A stretch of DNA of 64,000 nt from Pseudonocardia cypriaca (GTDB lineage: Bacteria > Actinomycetota > Actinomycetes > Mycobacteriales > Pseudonocardiaceae): contig NZ_VFPH01000001.1 in NCBI RefSeq assembly GCF_006717045.1, positions 3,534,001 through 3,598,000 on the forward strand. Reading direction: 5' to 3'. Below are positions 7,766-14,995 of the stretch, one piece after another. The notes under the pieces were generated by a model that had not been told where the DNA came from, did not search any database, and saw only the letters and a program-made list of their open reading frames with translations. Position 1 is the first letter of the stretch. Each line of letters starts with the position of its first letter. The position numbers were made by a program, and so were the translations under genes.

Positions 7766-8533
7766 ATGCCGACTCAACAACTGGGCAGCCAGGCCGTCGA
7801 CCGCGCGAGCGCGCTGCTGGCGCTCGTCGTGGAGTCCGGAGCGCCGCGGACGTTCACCTCGCTCGTGGCCGAGCTCGGACTGGCGAAGTCCACCACCTCG
7901 CGGCTGCTGCAGGCCCTGGAGCGCAGCAGGCTCGTGCAGCGCGACCAGAGCGGCGCCTTCCGCCCAGGGGCGCTGTTCTCCATCTACGCCGCCCGGCCGA
8001 GCGCGCTCCACGACCTCGTCGAGCTCGCCCGGCCCACGCTGAACCGGATCGGCGAGCTCACCGAGGAGACGGTCAACCTCTCCGTGCCCCGCGGCCGGGA
8101 GGTCGTGCAGATCGCCCAGATCGACAGCCGGTACCTGCTCGGTTCCACGAACTGGGTCGGCGTCGACGTCCCGGCCCACTGCACCGCGCTGGGCAAGGTG
8201 CTCTACGCCTTCGGCTCGCTGTCGCTACCACCGGGCCAGCTGGAGCGGCGCACCCCGCACTCCCCCGTCGACCGCGCCCAGCTCGAGCACATGCTCGTCG
8301 AGGTGCGCCGCCGCGGCTGGGCCGTCTCGCTCGACGAGCTGGAGGTGGGGCTCGGCGCGGTGGCCGCCCCGGTCCGCGGCGTCGACGGGGCCGTGATCGC
8401 CGCCGTCTCGGTGTCCGGCCCGACCACCCGCATCAACGACCAGGGGATCACTCGTCTCGGGGACGTCCTGGTCAACGAGCTGCGCGGGCTGTCCGCCCAG
8501 CTCGGCCACAACATGGGAAAGGAAACCGCATGA
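7766..8533 (+). CDS. IclR-family transcriptional regulator of the methyltransferase cluster
   Basis: 255 residues. A winged helix occupies residues 1-70 (TSLVAELGLAKSTTSRLLQALERS), followed by an IclR effector domain with GREVVQIAQIDS, HCTALGKVLYA, the late GWAVSLDELEVGLGAVAAPVR and VAAVSVSGP stretches. It is the first gene of a plus-strand operon: its stop overlaps the corrinoid-protein start (ATGA). I used the ATG at 7766, because the domain begins right after it; a TTG at 7748 is possible. It probably senses the methylated amine or a breakdown product (inference from context). Confidence 0.87.
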   Translation: MPTQQLGSQAVDRASALLALVVESGAPRTFTSLVAELGLAKSTTSRLLQALERSRLVQRDQSGAFRPGALFSIYAARPSALHDLVELARPTLNRIGELTEETVNLSVPRGREVVQIAQIDSRYLLGSTNWVGVDVPAHCTALGKVLYAFGSLSLPPGQLERRTPHSPVDRAQLEHMLVEVRRRGWAVSLDELEVGLGAVAAPVRGVDGAVIAAVSVSGPTTRINDQGITRLGDVLVNELRGLSAQLGHNMGKETA

Positions 8534-9210
8534 CCGACGAGGAGATCCGCAGCGCCGAGATCCTCAGGGCGCTCTACGACGAGACCCTCGTCGGCAACGG
8601 TCCACGGGTCCTCGAGCTCACCGAAGAGGGCCTCGCCGCAGGCATGGCCCCCGAGACGATGCTGTTCGAGGCGCTCATCCCCTCCCTGGAGGAGGTCGGC
8701 GCCCGGTTCGAGCGCGGCGACTTCTTCGTGCCCGAGATGCTCATCGCCGGCCGCGCCATGGCCGGGGCGCTCGACCGCCTCCGGCCGCTGCTCGCCGAGA
8801 CGGGCGCGCAGACCGTCGGCACGTTCCTGATGAGCACGGTGAAGGGCGACGTGCACGACATCGGCAAGAACCTGGTCAACATCATGCTGGAGGGCGCGGG
8901 CTTCCACGTGATCGACCTGGGCGTGCAGGTCTCGCCGGAGAAGGTGGTGGCGGGCGTGCTGGAGCACAAGCCCGACATCGTCGGGTTCTCGGCGTTCCTC
9001 ACCACGACGATGCCGATGTTCAAGGCCAACATCAACGCGCTGCAGAAGGCCGGCCTGCGCGACCAGGTGATCGTCATGGTGGGCGGAGCGCCCGTCACGC
9101 AGGAGTACGCCGACGCGGTCGGCGCCGACGGGTACGCCGCCGACGCGTCCACCGCCGTGCGCCGCGCCAAGGAGCTGCTGGCCACCAAGCGCGCCGCAGT
9201 GGCGGTGTAG
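8530..9210 (+). CDS. Corrinoid (B12-binding) methyl-carrier protein
   Basis: 226 residues in the classic MtgC/MtmC-like layout: a helical cap domain (residues 1-95, with the family-typical LIPSLEEVGARFERGDFFVPEML) and then a B12-binding Rossmann domain. The latter carries the D-x-H-x-x-G cobalt-ligand motif in VKGDVHDIGKN, with His109 as lower ligand, followed by VGFSAFLTTTM and VMVGGAPVT. It shuttles the methyl group from the MttB-like enzyme to the pterin-binding methyltransferase encoded 2 bp downstream. Its start overlaps the IclR stop by 4 bp, which makes the dedicated operon clear. Confidence 0.93.
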   Translation: MTDEEIRSAEILRALYDETLVGNGPRVLELTEEGLAAGMAPETMLFEALIPSLEEVGARFERGDFFVPEMLIAGRAMAGALDRLRPLLAETGAQTVGTFLMSTVKGDVHDIGKNLVNIMLEGAGFHVIDLGVQVSPEKVVAGVLEHKPDIVGFSAFLTTTMPMFKANINALQKAGLRDQVIVMVGGAPVTQEYADAVGADGYAADASTAVRRAKELLATKRAAVAV

Positions 9211-9212
9211 CC

Positions 9213-10070
9213 GTGCACACGAGAGTCAGCTCCGCCACGCGCGAGGTCGTCATCGGTCCCGACCAGCCGTTCTGCCTGATCGGCGAGCGGATCAACCCCA
9301 CCGGCCGCAGGCTCTTCGCCGAGCAGCTGCGCGCGGGCGACCTGTCCCGGATCGCCGTGGACGTCGAGCAGCAGGTCGCGGGCGGGGCCACGATGCTCGA
9401 CGTCAACATGGGCGTGCCGCTCGCCGACGAGGCGGAGCTGCTGGCCAAGGCCGTCGCCATGATCCAGGAGATCACCGACCTGCCCCTGTGCATCGACTCG
9501 TCGGTCGTCGAGGCCCTCGAAACCGGGCTGTCCGCGTACCGCGGCAAGGCGCTGGTCAACTCCGTCACCGGGGAGCGCGAACGCCTCGACGCGATCCTGC
9601 CCCTGGTCAAGGAGCACGGCGCCGCCGTGATCGCCCTCCCGAACGAGGAGGACGAGATCCCCGACGACCCGCGCAAGCGGTTGGAGATCACGCGCAAGAT
9701 CGTCGACGTCGCGGTGGGCGAGTTCGAGATTCCACTGGAAGACATCGTGATCGACCCCCTCGCCATGCCGATCGGCGCCGACTCCACGCTCGTCAGCAAG
9801 ACCCTCGACACCATCGAGCTGATCCGCGCCGAGTTCGGGCTGAACATGACGCTCGGCGCGTCCAACGTCTCGTTCGGGATGCCGGACCGGCACGCGCTGG
9901 GCGCCGCGTTCCTGCCGATGGCGATGCGGTGCGGGCTCACCAGCGCGGTGATGGACGTGCGTACCCCGCAGATCGTCGAGTCGGTCAAGGCCGCCGACCT
10001 GCTGCTCGGCAACGACGAGTGGGGCGCGGCCTGGATCGCGGCGCACCGAGCGAAGAAGCGGTCGGCGTGA
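9213..10070 (+). CDS. Pterin-binding methyltetrahydrofolate:corrinoid methyltransferase
   Basis: 285 residues with a pterin-binding (DHPS-like) TIM barrel: FCLIGERINPTGRRLFAE at the start, GATMLDVNMGVPLADEAEL in the first third, then PLCIDSSVVEALETGL, NSVTGERERLD, DIVIDPLAMPIGAD and LGASNVSFGMP. These are the strand-end motifs of MtgA/AcsE-type methyltransferases. It moves the methyl group between the corrinoid protein and tetrahydrofolate, so here methyl-THF would be the exit point of the demethylation pathway. Start is GTG, 2 bp after the corrinoid gene; the stop overlaps the activator start (GTGA). Confidence 0.92.
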   Translation: MHTRVSSATREVVIGPDQPFCLIGERINPTGRRLFAEQLRAGDLSRIAVDVEQQVAGGATMLDVNMGVPLADEAELLAKAVAMIQEITDLPLCIDSSVVEALETGLSAYRGKALVNSVTGERERLDAILPLVKEHGAAVIALPNEEDEIPDDPRKRLEITRKIVDVAVGEFEIPLEDIVIDPLAMPIGADSTLVSKTLDTIELIRAEFGLNMTLGASNVSFGMPDRHALGAAFLPMAMRCGLTSAVMDVRTPQIVESVKAADLLLGNDEWGAAWIAAHRAKKRSA

Positions 10071-11914
10071 GCGAGCTCGCGAGCGAACCTCCGGCCCGGA
10101 CCGACCGGGTCCGGATCTCCTACGAGGTCGAGGGCGGGCGGCCCCGGGAGGTCCGGGTGCCGGCCGGCGTCACCCTGTTCGACGCCGCGAGCTGGAACGG
10201 CATCGCGATCGACTCCACCTGCGGCGGGCACGGCACCTGCCGCAAGTGCAAGGTGCGAGTCACGGACGGGGACGTGCCGGTCTCGCGGCTCGACCCGCGT
10301 GCCTTCGACGCCGGTGAGCTGCGCGCGGGCTGGCGGCTCGCCTGCCGGGCCCCTGCCACCGGCGACGTCCGGGTCACGGTGCCGCCGCTCGTCACCCGGC
10401 CCAAGGCGGCCACGGTGGGCGTCGGGCGGCAGGTGATCCTGCGCCCGGCGGTGCAGAAGCGGTACGTGGAGCTGTCCGAACCGACGCTCGCCGACCAGCG
10501 CACCGACCTCGAACGCCTGCTCGCCGCGCTCGACGACCTGGAACCGACCGTCGACCTGCACGCGCTGCGCGCCCTGCCCCGCGCCCTGCGCGCAGCGGAC
10601 TTCCGGGCCACGGCGGTGCTGGTCGACGACGTGCTGATCGACGTCGAGCCCGGCGACACCACCGCCCGGATGTTCGGCATCGCGTTCGACCTCGGCACCA
10701 CCACCGTCGTCGCCACGCTGCTGGACCTCACCACCGGCACCCCCGCGGGCGTCGCGTCGCTGCTCAACCCGCAGCAGCCGCTCGGCGGCGACGTGATCAC
10801 GCGCATCAGCGCGACCATGCTCGACCCGGAGGCGCTCGGCCGGCTCACCGCGCACGCCCGCGACGCCCTGAACCAGCTGGCGCACGAGGTCTGCGCGGGA
10901 GCCGACGTCGACCCGGGCGAGGTCTACGAGGTGGCCCTCGCGGGCAACGCGACCATGACCGCGCTCGCCCTCGGCATCGACCCCGAGCCGCTCGGCGTGG
11001 CACCGTTCGTGATGTCGACGCGGTCGTTCCCGGGCCTGCGGGCCGACGACCTCGGGCTCACCCTGCACCCGGCGGCGCGCGCGTACCTGTTCCCCGCGCT
11101 GGGCGCGTACGTCGGCGGCGACATCGTGGCCGGGGCGCTCGCGTCCGGCATGGACCGCGACAAGCGCGTACGCCTGTTCGTCGACGTCGGTACGAACTGC
11201 GAGATCGTCCTCTCCGACGGCGAACGGGTCTTCGCCACGGCAGCACCGGCGGGCCCCGCGTTCGAGGGCGCGCAGATCCGCTGCGGGATGCGCGCCGCGC
11301 CCGGCGCCATCGAGGGCGTCAAGATCTCCGACGACGACGTGGCGCTCCAGGTGATCGGCGACGTCGAGCCGGTGGGCCTGTGCGGATCCGGGCTGGTCGA
11401 CGCGGTCGCGGCGCTCCTGAGCGTCGGACTCCTGGACGGCTCGGGGCGGCTGCTGACCCGGGATGCGGCGGAGGAGATGCGGCCGGGGCTCGCCGACCGG
11501 CTGCAGACCGTCGGCGCGGAACGGGTGTTCGTCCTCGCCGACGGGGTGTACCTGTCCCAGCGCGACGTGCGGGAGCTGCAGTTCGCGAAGGCCGCGATCG
11601 CCACCGGCTGGCGGCTGCTCGCCGCGGAGCTGGGAATCGACCCGGCCGACGTCCAGCAGGTGCTCCTCGCCGGCTCGTTCGGCAGCTACCTGTCCCCCGC
11701 CGCCGCGGTCCGGATCGGCCTGGTGCCCGGCATCCCGCTGATGCGGATCGTCAGCGCCGGCAACGTCGCGGGCGAGGGCGCCAAGATGGCCCTGCTCTCC
11801 GTCCGCGAGCGCGCCGCCGCCGACGCCCTGCTGGAGGAGGTGCGCTACGTCGAGCTCAGCGACCGCCCGGACTTCAACGACCGGTTCATCGACCAGCTGG
11901 CCTTCCCCGCCTGA
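10067..11914 (+). CDS. 2Fe-2S / ASKHA ATP-dependent corrinoid reductive activator
   Basis: 615 residues. An N-terminal ferredoxin-like domain has Cys52, Cys58 and Cys61 (STCGGHGTCRKCK) and Cys93 (RLACRAP), the pattern of a plant-type 2Fe-2S cluster. From about residue 205 an ASKHA ATPase fold follows: IAFDLGTTTVVATLLDL, ALAGNATMTALALG, LFVDVGTNCEIVL, GLCGSGLVDAVAALL and LLAGSFGSYLSPAAA. Proteins of this type use ATP to reduce inactive Co(II) corrinoid back to Co(I). An aerobe with a B12 methyl-transfer pathway would need this repair often. The GTG start overlaps the previous stop. The gene ends 2 bp before a perfect 15-bp inverted repeat. Confidence 0.9.
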   Translation: MSELASEPPARTDRVRISYEVEGGRPREVRVPAGVTLFDAASWNGIAIDSTCGGHGTCRKCKVRVTDGDVPVSRLDPRAFDAGELRAGWRLACRAPATGDVRVTVPPLVTRPKAATVGVGRQVILRPAVQKRYVELSEPTLADQRTDLERLLAALDDLEPTVDLHALRALPRALRAADFRATAVLVDDVLIDVEPGDTTARMFGIAFDLGTTTVVATLLDLTTGTPAGVASLLNPQQPLGGDVITRISATMLDPEALGRLTAHARDALNQLAHEVCAGADVDPGEVYEVALAGNATMTALALGIDPEPLGVAPFVMSTRSFPGLRADDLGLTLHPAARAYLFPALGAYVGGDIVAGALASGMDRDKRVRLFVDVGTNCEIVLSDGERVFATAAPAGPAFEGAQIRCGMRAAPGAIEGVKISDDDVALQVIGDVEPVGLCGSGLVDAVAALLSVGLLDGSGRLLTRDAAEEMRPGLADRLQTVGAERVFVLADGVYLSQRDVRELQFAKAAIATGWRLLAAELGIDPADVQQVLLAGSFGSYLSPAAAVRIGLVPGIPLMRIVSAGNVAGEGAKMALLSVRERAAADALLEEVRYVELSDRPDFNDRFIDQLAFPA

Positions 11915-11915
11915 G

Positions 11916-11970
11916 TGTCAGCAAAGCCACCTTCCTGACACCACGCGTCAGCAAAGTGGCTTTGCTGACA
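11916..11970. repeat. Nested palindrome (family 3) between activator and DUF1638 genes
   Basis: Perfect 15-bp outer arms TGTCAGCAAAGCCAC (11916-11930) and GTGGCTTTGCTGACA (11956-11970) enclose a small inner hairpin CTGAC/GTCAG (11935-11951). It starts 2 bp after the activator stop and ends 5 bp before the GTG of the next gene, leaving no room for a normal ribosome site. The shape matches the other nested palindromes in the window, although the sequence differs. Confidence 0.8.
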
Positions 11971-11975
11971 TCGCG

Positions 11976-12560
11976 GTGGTGGCCTGCGGCGCCATCGCCT
12001 CGCACGTCGCCGCCGTCGTCGGGCGGCGGGGGTGGACCGTCGACGTGCACCCACTGCCTCCGCTCCTGCACAACCACCCCGAGCGGATCGCGGCCGCCGT
12101 GGAGGAGCGGGTCCTCGGCCTGCTCGCCACGCACGCCGCGGTCGCCGTCGCCTACGCCGACTGCGGCACGTACGGCGTGCTCGACGAGGTGTGCGCGCGG
12201 CTCGGCGTTCCACGGCTGCGCGGCGACACCTGCTACGACGCCTTCGCCGGGGCCGAGCGCATGCGGGAGATCTACGAGCAGGAGCCGGGCACCTACGTGC
12301 TCACCGACTACCTCGCGCTCTCCTTCGACCGCTCGGTGATCCGGGAGCTGGGCCTGGACCGGTACCCGCAGCTGCGCGAGGACTACTTCCGCCACTACCG
12401 GCGGGTGGTCTGGCTCGCCCAGCACCCGGTGCCGCGGATCCGGGTGGCCGCGGAACGCGCGGCGGCGTACCTGCGGCTCCCCCTCGAGGTCGTCGACGTG
12501 GGCGAGGCCGGGCTGGAGCGTGAGCTGGAGCTGCTCCTGAGCCCGTCCTCCCGCGCGTAG
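11976..12560 (+). CDS. DUF1638-family protein associated with the B12 methyltransferase cluster
   Basis: 194 residues matching the DUF1638 pattern: it starts with VACGAIASHV, has AYADCGTYGVLD in the middle and RLRGDTCYDAF after it, giving three conserved Cys positions, and ends with a helical region. The biochemical role is not established. Its place at the end of the IclR-corrinoid-methyltransferase-activator operon suggests a role in corrinoid handling or the one-carbon step (inference). The GTG start is fixed by the first strand and by a hairpin ending 5 bp upstream, so translation must be leaderless-like, coupled, or weakened by that repeat. Confidence 0.75.
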   Translation: MVACGAIASHVAAVVGRRGWTVDVHPLPPLLHNHPERIAAAVEERVLGLLATHAAVAVAYADCGTYGVLDEVCARLGVPRLRGDTCYDAFAGAERMREIYEQEPGTYVLTDYLALSFDRSVIRELGLDRYPQLREDYFRHYRRVVWLAQHPVPRIRVAAERAAAYLRLPLEVVDVGEAGLERELELLLSPSSRA

Positions 12561-12584
12561 CCGGAGATCGCCCCCGCCGACAGC

Positions 12585-12656
12585 CACTTCACACACCCAG
12601 CATGGACTTCGCACAGGGCCCGCCCTGTGCGAAGTCGGTACTGGGTGTGTGAAGTC
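12585..12656. repeat. Nested palindrome, family 1, copy 1
   Basis: Outer arms ACTTCACACACCCAG (12586-12600) and CTGGGTGTGTGAAGT (12641-12655) are perfect complements. The inner hairpin, GACTTCGCACAGGGC (12605-12619) and GCCCTGTGCGAAGTC (12622-12636), is also perfect, with a 2-base loop. It begins 25 bp after the DUF1638 stop. Related copies with the same two-level plan are at 38778, 45676 and 46724. A terminator role is likely. Confidence 0.85.
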
Positions 12657-12928
12657 GCATGAGGCGCCGAAGCCTTGATCAAGCCCGTGAGGCCGGCCTT
12701 CGGTGGCGCCGCGCGCCCGAAGGGCAGGCCCCTGGCCTGCCCGCGTAGTACTGCCCGAAGGGGCCGCAGAGGCTCACGGGTCAAGGGTCGCGAAGCGATC
12801 GCGAAGCGACGCGGAGCGCCCTTGAGGCGTGAGGAGCGGCCCCGCACAATGCGCGGCGTCTCCGAAGGCCCCTGGCGTCCCCGAAGGCCCTTGTCTGAAG
12901 AGTTGTTCAGATGGGCCATAGTTGGGCC
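12657..12928. repeat. Three-level cruciform and smaller repeats upstream of the binding-protein gene
   Basis: Together with the preceding repeat this fills a gene-free stretch of about 370 bp (12561-12928). Nested arms are CCCGTGAG (12684-12691) with CTCACGGG (12773-12780), CCTTCGG (12697-12703) with CCGAAGG (12755-12761), and GGGCAGGCC (12722-12730) with GGCCTGCCC (12734-12742). A second hairpin follows, TCAAGGG (12781-12787) with CCCTTGA (12819-12825), enclosing two direct copies of TCGCGAAGCGA. CCGAAGGCCC also occurs twice at about 12862-12890. No credible ORF is seen. It resembles a decayed or non-autonomous repeat element. Confidence 0.55.
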
Positions 12929-13952
12929 ATGCCGCGCTCCGCCCTGCCCCGAATCGTGCCGACGCTCGCTGCCGTCGCGCTCCTCGCCGCCTGCGGCGGC
13001 CCGCCGTCCCCCGGCGCGCAGGTGGGGAGCGGCACCACCGCGCACAACTGCGGGATCGACGTAACGGTGCCCGCACCGCCGCAGCGCATCTACGCCGCCT
13101 ACCAGCCCGCGATCGAGATGGTGCACGCGCTCGGTGTGGGCGACCGCGTCGTCGGAACGGCGTTCCTCGACGCGCAGGTCCTCCCCGAGTACGTCGACGC
13201 GCAGGCGGCCACCGACTACCTGCCCGAGCTGCCCAGCCGGGAGGCGTTGCTCGCGGCGAACCCCGACTTCGTCGTGTCCGGCTACAACGGCCTGTTCGCG
13301 ACCACCGGCTCCGAGACGCTCGGCACCCGGGCGAGCCTGCGTGAGCTCGGCGTGCAGACCTGGATCTTCTCCCCGCTGTGCCCGAGCGCCGACGGCCGGT
13401 CCGACGAGGCGATCGACCCCGCCGCGGTGACGATCGAGAACGTCTACGCCGACGTGCGCGACCTGGGCAGGCTCTTCGGCGTGGCGGACCGCCGAGCAGG
13501 TGGTGGCCGGCATCCAGGCCCGGATCGAGGCCGTCCAGCGGCGGGTTGCGGACGCGCCCCGCGCGCGCGTCGCGGTGGTGTCACCGGAGGACGACGGCAC
13601 ATTCCGGGTGGCGGGCGGCCTGGACTTCGTCACGCGGATCCTGGACATCGCGGGCGCCGAGAACGCGTTCGCCGACCTGCGGGGCAGGCGCAACGTCCCG
13701 GTCGGCGCCGAGGAGATCATCGCCCGCGACCCGGACGTCATCCTCACGAGCACCTGCTGCGACGGCGCCTACACCGTCGCCGACGCCGAGCCGGACGCGG
13801 AGCGGATCCGCGCGAACCCGGCGTTCGCCGGGCTCAGGGCCGTGCGCGAGGGCCGCGTGCACGGCTTCCTCTTCGCCGACCGCGCCGCCGGGGTGCGGGT
13901 GCCGCACGCCGCCGAGCTGGTGGCCTCGTTCGTGCACCCCGACCGCCGGTGA
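12929..13952 (+). pseudogene. Periplasmic-binding lipoprotein of a FecCD-type (siderophore/B12/heme) importer, frameshifted
   Basis: The N-terminal part (12929 to about 13492) encodes a lipoprotein signal ending in LLAAC and the first lobe of a metal-chelate binding protein (PPQRIYAAYQPAIEMVHALGV, then LLAANPDFVVSGYNG). The frame is lost at GACCGCCGAGCAG near 13490-13494. The second lobe continues in another frame (EQVVAGIQARI, then VAVVSPEDDGTFRVAGG, ending at 13952). Removing one base, or adding two, joins them into a protein of about 340 residues. In its present form translation runs out of the lobe and, by chance, into the frame of the next permease gene. A sequencing error or a real recent mutation could explain this. 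ATG 12911 is an alternative start. Confidence 0.8.
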
Positions 13953-14995
13953 CCAGGCCGCACGCCCTGTCCGCGAGTCGCGCTGTGGGTGCGCGCGAGT
14001 CGCGGGCTCGGTGCACGCGTGTCGCGGTGGGGCTCACCCTCGGTGTGGTCGCGGCCGCCGGGCTGTCGCTGCTCGTCGGGATCCAGCCCGTCACCCCGGC
14101 CGACGTCGTCCTGGCGCTCACGGCGCCCGCCGGCCGACCGGCCGACGCCGTCGTCCTGCACCTGCGCGTGCCCCGCACCGCGGCCGGCCTGCTCGCAGGC
14201 GCCGGGCTCGGGCTGGCGGGCGCGGTGGCGCAGGGGCTGACCCGCAACCCCCTCGCAGGGCCCGAGGTGCTCGGCGTCAACGGCGGGGCGGCGCTCGCGG
14301 GCGTGGTCGCGATCGCGCTGGTCGGGGTGGGTCCGCTCGGCGGCTACGTGTGGTTCTGCTTCGCGGGGGCCGCGCTCGCGCTCGGTGCCGTCCTCGCGAT
14401 CGCCTCCGCCGGGCGCGACGGCGCCACACCGGTGAAGATCGCGATGGCCGGGGCGGCGGTCTCCGCCCTGCTGTTCTCCCTGACCTCGGCGATCGTGCTG
14501 CGCGACCACGACCTGTTCGAACGCTTCCGGTTCTGGCTGGTCGGCTCGCTGACGAGGGCCGATCTGCCCATCGTGCTCCAGGCCGTCCCGTTCCTCGCCG
14601 CCGGAACGGTGCTCGCGCTCGCGCTCACCCGCCCGCTGGACGCCGCCGCGCTGGGCGACGACGCGGCGCGCAGCATCGGCGCCCGGCCCGCCCTGCTGCG
14701 CGGGTCGGCCATCGCGGCGGTCGTGGTCCTCGCCGGGACGGCCACCGCGGTCGCAGGCCCGGTCGGGTTCGTCGGGCTGGTCGTGCCGCACGCCGCACGG
14801 GCGCTCGCCGGAGCGGCGAACGTGCGTGTCCTGCCGCTCTCGGCGCTGCTCGGGGCGCTGGTGCTGCTGCTGGCCGACGTCGTGGGCCGCGTCGTGCTGC
14901 GGCCGGAGGAGGTGCAGGTCGGCGTCACCGCGGCGGTGCTGGGCGCACCGGTCTTCCTGTACCTGCTCCGCAGGCGCCGGGTGGGGGGCCTGTGA
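13949..14995 (+). CDS. FecCD-family ABC transporter permease (first)
   Basis: 348 residues with about nine to ten hydrophobic segments and FecCD landmarks: LRVPRTAAGLLAGAGLGLAGAVAQGLTRNPL is represented by the RVPRTAAGLLAG and QGLTRNPLAGPEVLGVN stretches, followed by GGAALAGV; near the end come GPVGFVGLVVPHAAR and VGVTAAVLGAPVF. It forms half of the membrane channel for iron-siderophore, heme or cobalamin uptake. The GTG at 13949 overlaps the binding-protein stop (GTGA). The first 26 codons run through a 22-bp tandem repeat (13972-14026), so the true start may be a later GTG, for example 14027. Confidence 0.85.
   Translation: MTRPHALSASRAVGARESRARCTRVAVGLTLGVVAAAGLSLLVGIQPVTPADVVLALTAPAGRPADAVVLHLRVPRTAAGLLAGAGLGLAGAVAQGLTRNPLAGPEVLGVNGGAALAGVVAIALVGVGPLGGYVWFCFAGAALALGAVLAIASAGRDGATPVKIAMAGAAVSALLFSLTSAIVLRDHDLFERFRFWLVGSLTRADLPIVLQAVPFLAAGTVLALALTRPLDAAALGDDAARSIGARPALLRGSAIAAVVVLAGTATAVAGPVGFVGLVVPHAARALAGAANVRVLPLSALLGALVLLLADVVGRVVLRPEEVQVGVTAAVLGAPVFLYLLRRRRVGGL
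13972..14026 (+). repeat. 22-bp tandem repeat, three copies, at the 5' end of the permease gene
   Basis: The core CGCGAGTCGCG occurs at 13972-13982 and 13994-14004, and CGCGTGTCGCG at 14016-14026: exact 22-bp spacing. Each core is nearly palindromic. Because 22 is not a multiple of three, each copy is read in a different frame, giving an odd Arg/Ala-rich N-terminus for the permease. Confidence 0.7.

Noticed and set aside
12585..12656. CRISPR repeat or attachment site
   Set aside because: The copies are nested palindromes at separate loci with no regular spacers and no integrase nearby.
12657..12928. Cobalamin riboswitch before the FecCD importer
   Set aside because: Attractive from context, but I could not find the conserved core; the DNA is explained by nested inverted repeats.
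12911..14995. A single 694-codon binding protein-permease fusion
   Set aside because: The middle 150 codons are a shadow frame, while the real second lobe is intact in another frame. A frameshift explains it better than a fusion.
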